A model generated the notes under the pieces. The model did not search any database. It was not told where the DNA came from and was given only the letters and a program-made list of their open reading frames with translations. Source: Clostridia bacterium (GTDB taxonomy: Bacteria > Bacillota > Clostridia > Christensenellales > Aristaeellaceae). From it: a DNA stretch of 55,335 nt. The DNA lies in NCBI GenBank assembly GCA_017550745.1, contig JAFZOG010000085.1:1-55335 (forward strand). Direction: 5' to 3'. The translations under genes and the position numbers were made by a program. Positions 17,344-26,279 of this stretch are shown here, one piece after another; position 1 is the stretch's first letter, and every line of letters begins with the position of its first letter.

Positions 17344-18456
17344 GTGAAAATATGCTCTTTTCTGATGGTTCTTATATTGCTTGCCGTCCGGCTGCCCTGC
17401 GCTATGGCGGACGAACCCACAGATACGGACGCGCTGCTGGCGGATTTTTCTTCGCTGGTGCAGGCGAAGGAACAGCTTTATCGCATTGAAACGGATATGT
17501 ACAAGGCCGTACTGCAATTCGTAATCAACAACGATTATGATTCTCTCCTTACCGCAAGGACTTTGTGCAGCCAGGCAGTACAGGAAATCCGGGATTTCCA
17601 GCCGCCTGAAATGATGATGAGCGACAGCATGATTCTGTATTACCTGGAAAAAGGGGTTGAGGTAGACGGGCTGGAAGCGGAGTTTCTTACCCTGCGCCGG
17701 GAGATTTCCAGCTTTCTGGCGGAGGCGGAAACCCTGGAAGCCTGCCTGTACACCTCCGTTTACCGAGTCAGCGGCCTGCCCCAGCTGGCAGCATTGGCTT
17801 CCTCTGTGAAGGAATTGCTGGACAGCAGTGCGGTGTACGACACCTACGCGGTCGAGTATCTGCTGTCTCCGCTGGCTCAGGAAGGAAAGGTGGAGCAGTT
17901 CAAGCGCGATATGGGCAGGTTTTTTCCGGAAGATTGGCTGGAGACGGAGGCGGATCAGAACCAGCAATCCGCCGCCATCCAGCGGAAAATCAACCAGCTT
18001 TCCACCACGGAAAAGATCTATCAAAATACCTATCTGCTTTTTGGCTCCGGGCAGGATGATCCCAACAGTGAGCCGTACGGCGGCCAGGATCCCGCCAGCG
18101 ATGTGAACATCATCAAGGGGATGCCTGCCATGATTCCCAGCCCTGAGTGGCCTGGCGGGGAAACCACGGTGCTTCAGGCGTCCGAAGGCCAAACGGATTC
18201 CGGCATGCCTGCCCTGATGTCCCGTTCGTATTCCGGCATTACCATGGAAGAGTTTCACGCCTATTTTGATACTCTTGCTTCCCTGGGCATTGGGACTTTT
18301 TACCTCACTGACGGCGGGGAAGCGGAGAAAAGCGTTGTCACCCTGGAGGGCGGCTCCTTTTCGTTTTACCGGACGCCCGAAGGCCAGGCAGCCATCGTCT
18401 ACGATCCCCATGCCTATACGCTGGAACCTGCCTGGTATGTACAATACGCTGAATAA
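17344..18456 (+). CDS. Secreted helical protein of unknown function
   Basis: 370 aa from GTG at 17344, with GGAGGG eight bases ahead. A TTG start at 17323 is less likely because it would put WRDQT before the signal peptide. The signal sequence (KICSFLMVLILLAVRL, cleavage near AMADE) is followed by ~220 residues of amphipathic helices. Then comes a Pro/Gly-rich linker with PSPEWPGGET, and a C-terminal domain of about 100 residues. I recognise no family. It lies 53 bases downstream of the kinase-STAND gene and upstream of a terminator, so the two probably form one transcript. It may be an extracellular partner or ligand-sensing subunit. Confidence 0.75.
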   Translation: MKICSFLMVLILLAVRLPCAMADEPTDTDALLADFSSLVQAKEQLYRIETDMYKAVLQFVINNDYDSLLTARTLCSQAVQEIRDFQPPEMMMSDSMILYYLEKGVEVDGLEAEFLTLRREISSFLAEAETLEACLYTSVYRVSGLPQLAALASSVKELLDSSAVYDTYAVEYLLSPLAQEGKVEQFKRDMGRFFPEDWLETEADQNQQSAAIQRKINQLSTTEKIYQNTYLLFGSGQDDPNSEPYGGQDPASDVNIIKGMPAMIPSPEWPGGETTVLQASEGQTDSGMPALMSRSYSGITMEEFHAYFDTLASLGIGTFYLTDGGEAEKSVVTLEGGSFSFYRTPEGQAAIVYDPHAYTLEPAWYVQYAE

Positions 18457-18472
18457 CATCAGCACAAACATG

Positions 18473-18501
18473 AGCGCTGCATTTCTTGCGGCGCTTTTTT
18501 T
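18473..18501 (+). terminator. Intrinsic terminator after the 370-aa gene
   Basis: AGCGCTGC and GCGGCGCT form a stem with one internal mismatch, followed by a run of seven T. It separates the kinase transcription unit from the downstream eight-gene operon. Confidence 0.75.
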
Positions 18502-18646
18502 GTGTGCCGGGCATTGCGCGATTCTTGCGGGCGCAGGCTCCACCGCGGGGCAGAGCCTTTCTGGCAGGAACCGGTTTGCAAGAAAGAAAAAAACACGGTG
18601 CTATATTATATGCAAGCAATCACAAATAAAAGGAACGGTGAGGAAC

Positions 18647-19396
18647 ATGCAGGATAACCTAAAACAATCAGCGGAAGAAATTTTTCGGCAGTCTTTCCGG
18701 GAAAACGGCGTGACAAAATCATTCGGCGTTTCAGCGTGCGTCTCCAATGCCCTGGCTTCCGTGACCGTGGATCGGGATTACCTGGCGCAGCGGATCGCGC
18801 AGATCCTGGACGGCAATCATGCCAATCCCATCAACGCGCTGCTGGGCATTTTCGGTTTGAAGATCGTGAGTAAAAACGGCGCGATGCAGGAACTGGATTC
18901 GCTCATGAACGAAAACCTGGTGGTGGAGGCCGATACCGGCACGCAGGTTTCCTTCCTGCGTCTTAACGAAGCGGCCATCCGGACTGCCGCTGACCAGATG
19001 GCTCAGAACCTTCGGAAGATCGAAGACCAATGGCGGGAAGAAACAGCCGCGCGGCAGGAGGAAGCGAACAAGCTGCGCATTGAGCTGGATCAAAGCCGCC
19101 AGGAAACGGAGGCGCAGCGGTCAGCCTTGACGCGGCAGCGGCAGGCGGCGGCAGAGCAGATCCAATATATCCTCAGCATCCTGGGCCCGGAGAAAAATAA
19201 GACGAGTGACATGCTGGGAGAATTGCTGGAGGATTTGAACCTCACCGCCCGCTGGAACGCGGATGGCACATCGCTCTTGGAATCAGCTATGTTTTCTGTG
19301 CTCAAATGCAGCGGCCCTGAAAGCAGAAAAATGAAGCCCTGCATCCTCTCGGAAGACGGCGTTATGGTGAAAGGGCTGCGTTTTACGAAAGCATGA
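18647..19396 (+). CDS. Coiled-coil protein, first gene of the Hsp70/HerA operon
   Basis: 249 aa from ATG at 18647 with a GGTGAGG ribosome site; frames upstream have none. The first ~110 residues are helical (AEEIFRQSFRENG...) with no known domain. Residues ~115-170 form a strong charged coiled coil (EETAARQEEANKLRIEL and on). A C-terminal ~70-residue domain follows. No signal peptide or membrane helix is seen. It is 21 bases ahead of the Hsp70-like gene, a position typical of nucleotide-exchange or adaptor partners (GrpE is also a coiled coil plus domain), but no GrpE signature is visible. Confidence 0.75.
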   Translation: MQDNLKQSAEEIFRQSFRENGVTKSFGVSACVSNALASVTVDRDYLAQRIAQILDGNHANPINALLGIFGLKIVSKNGAMQELDSLMNENLVVEADTGTQVSFLRLNEAAIRTAADQMAQNLRKIEDQWREETAARQEEANKLRIELDQSRQETEAQRSALTRQRQAAAEQIQYILSILGPEKNKTSDMLGELLEDLNLTARWNADGTSLLESAMFSVLKCSGPESRKMKPCILSEDGVMVKGLRFTKA

Positions 19397-19417
19397 TGAT
19401 AAGGAAGGAAAAGAGAA

Positions 19418-21631
19418 ATGGCAAAGAAGTTATTTATCGGTTATGACCTGGGCGACGGCGAAACCATCACCGATCTGGCGATTCTGGACGACCGCCAGAT
19501 GAAGGAAGGCAGCTGCGTAGCGTTCGTCGGCATGACCATGCCCGACAGCAACACCCCCGGCCAGGCCATTCCCACGGTGTTCGGCGTGGACAGGAACAGC
19601 GGCCGCGTGGTCTTTTCCTCCAGCATCCTCAGCGACCCGGAGGAAGTGGAAAACATCCACAGCAACTTCAAGCGCTGCCCCTCGGATCAGATCGGCCCGG
19701 TGTCCGAAAGCCGCCGGATGGAGCTGATCCGCGAGGTGGAAAACGGCTGGCCCCAGCGGGACAAAGCCCCGGAGCTGTATACGGACAAGCTGCTGTCCTT
19801 TGCTAACGCGGTGAAGCAGTTTACGGACGCCCTCTTTACCGACGAAAAATACAAGAGCGTGATCGCCAGCGCCGCGGTGGGCTGCGTGGAGATTGTTTTC
19901 TGCATCGGCCACCCTACCCGCTGGGACGAACTGGACGCAGCCATCTATAAGGCGATCCTCATGAACACCGTAATCGGCGGGAAGGAATTCGCCGATACAA
20001 AATCATCGCTGGTGATGGCGGCGGAATCCCGGGCCGCGTTCCTCTATGTGAAGAACAAGACCGGCATGGTGGATGTGCTGCCCAAGGGCAAGAGCGCGCT
20101 GCTCATCGACATGGGCTCCTCCACCATCGACCTGACCGCCATGTCGGCGGACTCCCGGAACCATCAGTATAACAGCGGGAGCAACTACCTGGGCGCCCGG
20201 GGCATTGATTTCCTGATTCTGGACTGGTATCTGGAGCGGCTGCGCCGGAAACCGGAGGACTGGAATGATTACCGGCAACTGGTCCGGCAGAACCCCACCA
20301 TGAAACAGGCTGCCATTCTGAGCTGCCGCAAAGCCAAGGAAGATGTGTTCAGCCAAAGCTCCGGCAAGGGCCGGATCATCTTTGCCGATTTCGCGCCCAT
20401 GCGGATCACCCAGGAGGACGTGGTGAAGCTGGCTTCGGAAAAGCCCCTGGCAGACGCGCTGAAGCAGTTCATCAATCTGCCGGCAGAAGAAGCTGAGCGC
20501 ATGAGCATCCTGAGTTGGACGGAGCTGTTCAACCAGTTTCTGGTGGAGAAGCGCGCGGAAATGGTCAAACAGCATGTGGATGTAAGCCGCATCATCCTCA
20601 CCGGCAGCGCGTCCAAAATGCCCTTTGCAGGGGAAATCATCAAGCAGGTGTTCCCGAAAACTGAGCTGCTCAATGATGCGGATCCTTCCCGCTCGATTTC
20701 CATGGGCTTGGCTCTGGTGGGCCCATCGAACGATAAATCCAGCGGTTTCCAGCAGGAGTTGAACCGGGTGGTGCGCCAGGAAGTGCCCGAAATCATCCGG
20801 CAGGATATGGCGGAATTAGCCAACGAGCTGTCTCCCGTCATCGAGAGCATCGTGATGGACATCGTGCAGAAGAGCATCCAGCGCTGGCGTTCCGGCAAGC
20901 TGGCCACGCTGAATGATATGTCCCAGGCGATCCAGCAGGATTGCGGCAAGGAAAAGCTGGACAGGCTGCTGTCTGAAAACCAGCAGTACAATGCCGCCAT
21001 TGACGGCTGGATCGTGAACGTGATCGGCCGTGACATCGCGATCAAGCTCAAGGCGGCCTGCGATAAGTACAGCATGAGCGGCCTGGACCTGGATCAGCTC
21101 AACATGCTCAAGGTGACCGATATTAACCTGGGAGGCAAGCTGATCGTGTCCCCCGGCGAAGAGATCATTCAGGCGATTTCCACGGTGCTTTCCCTGGTGG
21201 CCGGTATCATCTCAGCAGTCATTCTGCCCACCGTGCTGGGCGTGGTGATCGGCCTGATCGCCATCATCTCGGTGGATATCGCCGCGCTGCTGCTGGCCCT
21301 GCTGCTGATGATCCCCGGCTGGGGCTGGGCGATCCTGATCGGCCTGGCGGGCTATGCGGTGTTCAAGGCCGTACGGGACGGCATGGGCGGCGCGAAGGCA
21401 CAGCTGCTGGAAAAGCTGCAGAACGCCAATCTGCCTCTGAAGGCCCGCGGATTGATCGGCGACCAGAAAATCAAGGAAAAGCTGAGAGAAACGGGCATGC
21501 AGAAGAAAGTCAAGGATTCCATCCTGGACGCCCGCAACATTGACCAGATCGTTTCTTCCGTGTCCGACAAGCTGAGCGTGCTGATCCTCAAGCGCGCCGA
21601 AGACATCAAGTACGTGCTGGAAAGCAAATAA
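19418..21631 (+). CDS. Hsp70/actin-fold ATPase with C-terminal membrane domain
   Basis: A 737-aa protein. The N-terminal ~430 residues show the actin/Hsp70 ATPase pattern: phosphate-1 loop GYDLGDGETIT (8-18), phosphate-2 ALLIDMGSSTIDLT (~227-240) and adenosine motif IILTGSASKMPF (~390-401). The classical substrate-binding domain is missing; a helical region follows, then a hydrophobic stretch at about 585-650 with two or three membrane helices (ISTVLSLVAGIISAVILP and onward). A charged helical tail ends the protein. It probably acts at the inner face of the membrane as an ATP-driven chaperone or scaffold. It is in an operon with the HerA-type ATPase and the peptide-modifying genes. Confidence 0.85.
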   Translation: MAKKLFIGYDLGDGETITDLAILDDRQMKEGSCVAFVGMTMPDSNTPGQAIPTVFGVDRNSGRVVFSSSILSDPEEVENIHSNFKRCPSDQIGPVSESRRMELIREVENGWPQRDKAPELYTDKLLSFANAVKQFTDALFTDEKYKSVIASAAVGCVEIVFCIGHPTRWDELDAAIYKAILMNTVIGGKEFADTKSSLVMAAESRAAFLYVKNKTGMVDVLPKGKSALLIDMGSSTIDLTAMSADSRNHQYNSGSNYLGARGIDFLILDWYLERLRRKPEDWNDYRQLVRQNPTMKQAAILSCRKAKEDVFSQSSGKGRIIFADFAPMRITQEDVVKLASEKPLADALKQFINLPAEEAERMSILSWTELFNQFLVEKRAEMVKQHVDVSRIILTGSASKMPFAGEIIKQVFPKTELLNDADPSRSISMGLALVGPSNDKSSGFQQELNRVVRQEVPEIIRQDMAELANELSPVIESIVMDIVQKSIQRWRSGKLATLNDMSQAIQQDCGKEKLDRLLSENQQYNAAIDGWIVNVIGRDIAIKLKAACDKYSMSGLDLDQLNMLKVTDINLGGKLIVSPGEEIIQAISTVLSLVAGIISAVILPTVLGVVIGLIAIISVDIAALLLALLLMIPGWGWAILIGLAGYAVFKAVRDGMGGAKAQLLEKLQNANLPLKARGLIGDQKIKEKLRETGMQKKVKDSILDARNIDQIVSSVSDKLSVLILKRAEDIKYVLESK

Positions 21632-21646
21632 GAGATATTTTTCTCC

Positions 21647-21667
21647 CCGGCGGCGAAAAGCCGCCGG
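21647..21667 (+). promoter_or_regulatory. Hairpin before the 335-aa gene
   Basis: CCGGCGGC (21647-21654), loop GAAAA, GCCGCCGG (21660-21667). It has no T-run and sits just upstream of the ribosome site, so it is probably an mRNA-stabilising or translation-tuning structure within the operon. Confidence 0.45.
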
Positions 21668-21690
21668 AGGGAGAGAACGGGGGAGAGCAA

Positions 21691-22698
21691 ATGAAAGCGG
21701 AGCTGTTTTACGATCCGGTGTGCCTGGAAACCCTGGTGCGGATCAACGGCCGTGTTACGGATCAGACGGATATTTTCGGTTTTCTGTACCCCGTCCGCAG
21801 GTGCCTGCTGCAAGCGTGGCTTCCGCCTTCCGGCTCCTGGCCCGGCCTGGCCCGGCAGGTGGCGGAGCTGGCCCGGGGAGAAGAAACGGAGCTGGTTTTC
21901 CACGGCAGGGAAATTGACTGGGCTGATCTCAGCGCGTGCCTGGACGGGCTGTCGGATGTCCGCCTGGCCTTTGACCTGTGGGACGCGGTGGAAGCACGCC
22001 GCCGACAGATCGAAACGGCGCGGGCCATGATCTGCGGCCTGATGCGCGAGCGGGTAGCCATGGAATGGGGAAACGGCAGCGACGTGTATAAAACGGGCAG
22101 TGACCTGTTTCCCGAAGTCAGAGAGCGGCTGGAAGCCTGCCTGACGGAGGATCCTCCGTGGATATACGCCGTCGCTTCCGAAGCGGATGAGCGCCGGGTG
22201 CAGCGGGAGACGGGGTGCTGCGTCATAGAAGAACAATATCTTCAGTCGTTTGAACGCCTGTCCGTCCTGGACACGCTGACCCGCTCCATGCGCCGCAGCG
22301 CGGACATGATCGTGTGCCGGTTCACGGACGAAACAAAGCTTTCTGATTTTCGGACATACTGCGGGCAGCTGCCCGGCCAGAAGCCGCGCTTTGCCCTCGC
22401 CGGTCATGACGAATGGAAGGAAGCGCTGGAGGAAAAATACGGCGAGCCCATCCGGCTTCGGCAGCAGCTTCAGGCGCTGCGCAGCGGCGCGGGCCTGCTG
22501 GAAGAATTGCTGGCCGGCAAAGACGAATTGAGCGCCCGGATCAGGGAAATGCGCAGGACCCAGGAGGAAAGCCCGGAGCTGGCACATCTGGAATCCCGGC
22601 AGATATGGCTGCGGTCCCTGTCCCATAAAATGGACGGCGTGCGCAATGCGCTGTCCCAGGAAATGACGGCGATACAAAAGGAGACGACAGAAGCATGA
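21691..22698 (+). CDS. Unknown protein coupled to the HerA-type ATPase
   Basis: 335 aa, soluble and predominantly helical, Arg/Glu-rich. The N-terminal part begins ELFYDPVCLETLVRINGR. A central region contains ERRVQRETGCCVIEEQYL, and the C-terminal ~100 residues are long helices likely to form a coiled coil. No family is recognised. Its last four bases overlap the ATG of the HerA-type gene (ATGA), so the two are translationally coupled, which usually means they act in one complex. A regulatory subunit or adaptor of the ATPase is the simplest reading. Confidence 0.78.
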   Translation: MKAELFYDPVCLETLVRINGRVTDQTDIFGFLYPVRRCLLQAWLPPSGSWPGLARQVAELARGEETELVFHGREIDWADLSACLDGLSDVRLAFDLWDAVEARRRQIETARAMICGLMRERVAMEWGNGSDVYKTGSDLFPEVRERLEACLTEDPPWIYAVASEADERRVQRETGCCVIEEQYLQSFERLSVLDTLTRSMRRSADMIVCRFTDETKLSDFRTYCGQLPGQKPRFALAGHDEWKEALEEKYGEPIRLRQQLQALRSGAGLLEELLAGKDELSARIREMRRTQEESPELAHLESRQIWLRSLSHKMDGVRNALSQEMTAIQKETTEA

Positions 22699-25600
22699 AC
22701 AACGCATCGGAAACGGTCCTGAGCCAGGCGCAAACCGGCGAGCTGGTTTCCTGGGCGGAGCGGATCATCCAGCAGACGCAGTTTGAACTGCTGGACGTGC
22801 TCACCCCCCGTTCCATCGACGCGGCCACGGAAAAGATCCAGGCCGGGGATGTGATCTGCCTCTTTCAGGTGACAGAACTGGTATTCAATCGCTCCGAGGG
22901 CAGCCAAGAGCGGTTTTCTACGGTGCTCAACTCCCTGCATGCCTGCGGCGCTTCCTGCCTGATGCTGCTGCAGTGCCATAACGGGCGCAGCGAGCTCTAC
23001 CTGGGCGCGGTGAACAAGCGCCGGTACGACAACGTCTATTTCCTCAACACCATCCGGGAAGCGATGCGTATCGGCATCGAAGGCAACCTGCCCGGCACGG
23101 AGCTGAAGGAAATCGTTTCCCGGCAGGAAATCCAGGAAAAGCTGCGGGAATGCGTGGACAACGGGTTTGACAGCCAGTGCGTCACCGCCATCTCCTGCGT
23201 TGCCAGCGACCAGAAGGAAAGCGGCCCCGCGCCTCATGGTATCGAACGGCTGCTGGAGGCCATCGGCAGGCGCAACTTCACCCTGATGGTGCTGGCGGAC
23301 CCGGTGGACACGGAGAACATGAAAAAGGTGCGCCGGGGGTATGAGGCGCTGGCCAGCCAGCTCTCCGCCCTGGAGCAGTCCTCCCTGTCCGTGCAGAGCG
23401 GCGTGAGCCTGACGGAATCCACCAGCTATTCCGAATCCGTCAGCAACAGCTGGAGCGAGAACATTTCCATGACCCAGAGCCATACCTCCGGCACCGGCTG
23501 GAGCTCCGCCAAGGACGACAAGGCCACCCGAAACAAGCGCCTCACCGGCGCGGCGGTGGGCCTTCTGTCCGGCAACTATATCGCCATGAGCGCCGTATCC
23601 GCCGTGCTGGGCATGAACCAGCAGACCCGGAGCGCCCACGAGGACGACAGCTTTTCCAGCCAGTACAGCGAAAGCAGCGGCACCCAGACCACCCTGCAGA
23701 AGGGCGGCGGCGAGGCCCGGGCCACCTCCGAAAGCGCCACCATCGGCTGCAGCACCACGGATTACCACATCAAAAACCTGCGGGAGCGCGTAGCCTGGTA
23801 TCTGCAATGGCTGAACCGCCGGGAAAACCTGGGCATGTTCAACTGCTGCGCTTACGTGATCTCCAGCAGCGCCAGCATGAACCTGATGGTGGCCAGCCAG
23901 TATCAGGCGCTGATGCAGGGCGAAGGGGAAATGAACCAGCCCATCACCATCAACACCTGGTCGGAAGGCGCGGGGGTGGAGGAGATCCGCCAGTCCCTGC
24001 TGCATCTGACCCATCCGGCTTTCCGCTATAAGGACATGAGCGAGAATTTCACGCCCGCCGTGCTCCAGAGCAGCAAGGAACTGGCCCGGCAAATGGCGCT
24101 TCCCCAGCGCTCCGTGGTGGGCATCACGGTGATGGAATACGCGCCCTTCGGCCGGGAGGTGGTGCGCAAGACCGTGCTGCACAGCGGCCGGGTGATCCGC
24201 CTTGGCAGCGTATCGCATATGGGCAAGGCGTCGCCGGACCAGCCGGTGCTGCTGGACCTGCAAAGCCTGGCAGCCCACACGTTCGTGGCGGGCACCAACG
24301 GCTCGGGCAAATCCAACACCGTTTTCCGCATGCTGGAAGGGCTGAAGGAGGCGGGGATTCCCTTCCTCGTCATCGAGCCGGCCAAGGGCGAATATAAAAA
24401 CGTTTTTGGCCATGACCCGGACGTCCGGGTGCTGGGCACCAATCCCCAGCGGTCGGAGCTCCTGCGGATGAACCCATTCTGGTTCAACGAGGATGTGAAC
24501 GTCCTGGAGCATATCGAGCGGCTCCTCAGCGTGTTCAACGCCAGCTGGCCCATGTACGCCGCCATGCCGGCAGTGCTCAAGGCAGCTATGGAAAGCGCCT
24601 ACCGGGCCTGCGGCTGGGACCTGAAAAGGTCCGCCTGCCGGGGCGCGGTACGTCTGTTTCCCACGGTGCAGGATGTGCTGGAGCAATTCAACGGCAAAAT
24701 GGAATCCACCGCGTTTTCCCAGGAGGTGAAAGGCAATTACGTGGGTGCGCTGTCCACGCGGATGGAATCCCTGTGCAACGGCATTTACGGAGAGATTTTC
24801 GGCGGAGCGAACATCACGGACGAAACGCTGTTTGACAGCAACGTAATCATCGACTTAAGCCGCGTGGGTTCCGTGGAAACCAAGGCCATGCTCATGGGCG
24901 TGCTGCTGATCCGGCTGGAGGAATATAGGATGCGCTCGGAAGCGATGAACGCCCTCCTGCGGCATGTCACCGTGCTGGAGGAAGCCCATCACCTGCTTCG
25001 CCGCACCTCCGCCGCGCAGAGCGACGAAGGCGCCAATATACTGGGCAAATCCGTCGAAATGATCGCCACCGCCATCGCGGAGATGCGCTCTTACGGCGAA
25101 GGCTTCATGATCGTGGATCAGTCTCCGGGCCTGCTGGACATTTCCGTGATGCGCAACACCAACACCAAGGTCATCCTGCGCCTGCCCGAAGGCGGCGACC
25201 GGGATATTGTAGGCGCCACCATGGGGCTGACGCCTGAACAGGTGTTTGAGATTTCCCGGTTCAAAACGGGCCTGTGCGCGGTGTATCAGCAGAACTGGCT
25301 GGAAGCCGTTCTGTGCCAGGTGGACCGGGCCGGGCACGAGGCGAAGGTTTATACCCGCCCCGCGCAGACGGACGAGGAAACCCTCCGGCGGGCCCGGATC
25401 GTGCGTGCGCTGGTGACGCCTTTCCTCGGTGCCCCCCATGAACCCGCCCCGGATCAAAAGGAGCTGATGGCCTGTATCGAGGCGTGCGGCCTGCCCGGCG
25501 CCGCCAAGCGGCGGCTGCTTTCCCGGGCGGAGCAGGGTATACGCGGCGCGTCCTGGCATGAGATCCGGGCGCTGGCTGTCCTGGCTGCAGGCGAAATGCC

Positions 25601-26255
25601 AGCCCCGCTTCCCCCTGTGACCGCAGAAAGCGTGGAAGCCTGGCGGCAGGAGCAGATGAACGATCCGGACATGATTGCCCTGTGGGGCGCGGATTGCCTG
25701 CCCTTATTGATCAAGGCTAAGGCCCAGGTTTTGGCGGAACAGGCGGAAGAATGGGCCCAGGCGCTGACCCGCCTGCCGATCCTGCAAAGCAGCGCGGATG
25801 ACCGGCTGAAAAAGAGCCGCGGCCTGGCAGCGGCCTGGATCTGCCCGCTTAATACCCGGCCCAAGGAGCTGGATGCGGAAAGCCTGGAGGCCGCCTTCAC
25901 CGCCCTGACGGCGGAAGGCGCGGCAGATCAGGCCCTTGTCGGACTGCTGCGCCATGCGCTGGACACGGGCGCCATGCGGGAAAAGGGCGTCATTCAGCCT
26001 TATGCCGATGTGGTCTGGACATTGCTGGGGGGCCGGCAGCGGTGGGACGCGCTGTTTGAACGCATTCGCCTGAACGACATTGCCGGGTGGGACGAAGCGG
26101 CGCGCGTCTGTCTGCGGGAAGCGATGGATACCGACAGGAACACGGAGACTTCCGTACTCTCCCTGTTCCTGCAGAAGAAAGGCGCGCTGCCGGAGGTCAG
26201 GCGGTTCTTCCCCAGGTGGATGAATTACGCCCGCCGACAGCGCGCGGAGCAGTAA
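22695..26255 (+). CDS. HerA/VirB4-type hexameric ATPase (DUF87-like)
   Basis: An 1186-aa protein. The N-terminal ~230 residues are an unknown alpha/beta region. Residues ~235-365 are strikingly Ser/Thr/Gln-rich and low-complexity (SLTESTSYSESVSNSWSEN) and contain a hydrophobic GAAVGLLSGNYIAMSAVSAV patch. The ATPase core follows: Walker A GTNGSGKS (533-540) and Walker B VTVLEEAHH with Glu762-Glu763. A conserved TKVILRLPEGGDRD region and a ~300-aa helical C-terminus complete it. The HerA/FtsK family pumps DNA or, as VirB4/TraC relatives, powers secretion. No nuclease (NurA) neighbour is present, so DNA repair is less likely than transport or assembly work. Confidence 0.88.
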   Translation: MNNASETVLSQAQTGELVSWAERIIQQTQFELLDVLTPRSIDAATEKIQAGDVICLFQVTELVFNRSEGSQERFSTVLNSLHACGASCLMLLQCHNGRSELYLGAVNKRRYDNVYFLNTIREAMRIGIEGNLPGTELKEIVSRQEIQEKLRECVDNGFDSQCVTAISCVASDQKESGPAPHGIERLLEAIGRRNFTLMVLADPVDTENMKKVRRGYEALASQLSALEQSSLSVQSGVSLTESTSYSESVSNSWSENISMTQSHTSGTGWSSAKDDKATRNKRLTGAAVGLLSGNYIAMSAVSAVLGMNQQTRSAHEDDSFSSQYSESSGTQTTLQKGGGEARATSESATIGCSTTDYHIKNLRERVAWYLQWLNRRENLGMFNCCAYVISSSASMNLMVASQYQALMQGEGEMNQPITINTWSEGAGVEEIRQSLLHLTHPAFRYKDMSENFTPAVLQSSKELARQMALPQRSVVGITVMEYAPFGREVVRKTVLHSGRVIRLGSVSHMGKASPDQPVLLDLQSLAAHTFVAGTNGSGKSNTVFRMLEGLKEAGIPFLVIEPAKGEYKNVFGHDPDVRVLGTNPQRSELLRMNPFWFNEDVNVLEHIERLLSVFNASWPMYAAMPAVLKAAMESAYRACGWDLKRSACRGAVRLFPTVQDVLEQFNGKMESTAFSQEVKGNYVGALSTRMESLCNGIYGEIFGGANITDETLFDSNVIIDLSRVGSVETKAMLMGVLLIRLEEYRMRSEAMNALLRHVTVLEEAHHLLRRTSAAQSDEGANILGKSVEMIATAIAEMRSYGEGFMIVDQSPGLLDISVMRNTNTKVILRLPEGGDRDIVGATMGLTPEQVFEISRFKTGLCAVYQQNWLEAVLCQVDRAGHEAKVYTRPAQTDEETLRRARIVRALVTPFLGAPHEPAPDQKELMACIEACGLPGAAKRRLLSRAEQGIRGASWHEIRALAVLAAGEMPAPLPPVTAESVEAWRQEQMNDPDMIALWGADCLPLLIKAKAQVLAEQAEEWAQALTRLPILQSSADDRLKKSRGLAAAWICPLNTRPKELDAESLEAAFTALTAEGAADQALVGLLRHALDTGAMREKGVIQPYADVVWTLLGGRQRWDALFERIRLNDIAGWDEAARVCLREAMDTDRNTETSVLSLFLQKKGALPEVRRFFPRWMNYARRQRAEQ

Positions 26256-26279
26256 ACAAACGAAAGGAGGAAAGCAGAA

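Noticed and set aside
17323-17344. TTG start for the secreted 370-aa protein
   Set aside because: It precedes the ribosome site and would disrupt the signal peptide; GTG 17344 fits better. A 15-codon frame at 17300-17347 overlapping it was also dropped for lack of support.
22695-26255. HerA-NurA style DNA defence or repair module
   Set aside because: No nuclease, Sir2 or restriction partner in the neighbourhood; peptide-type genes follow instead.
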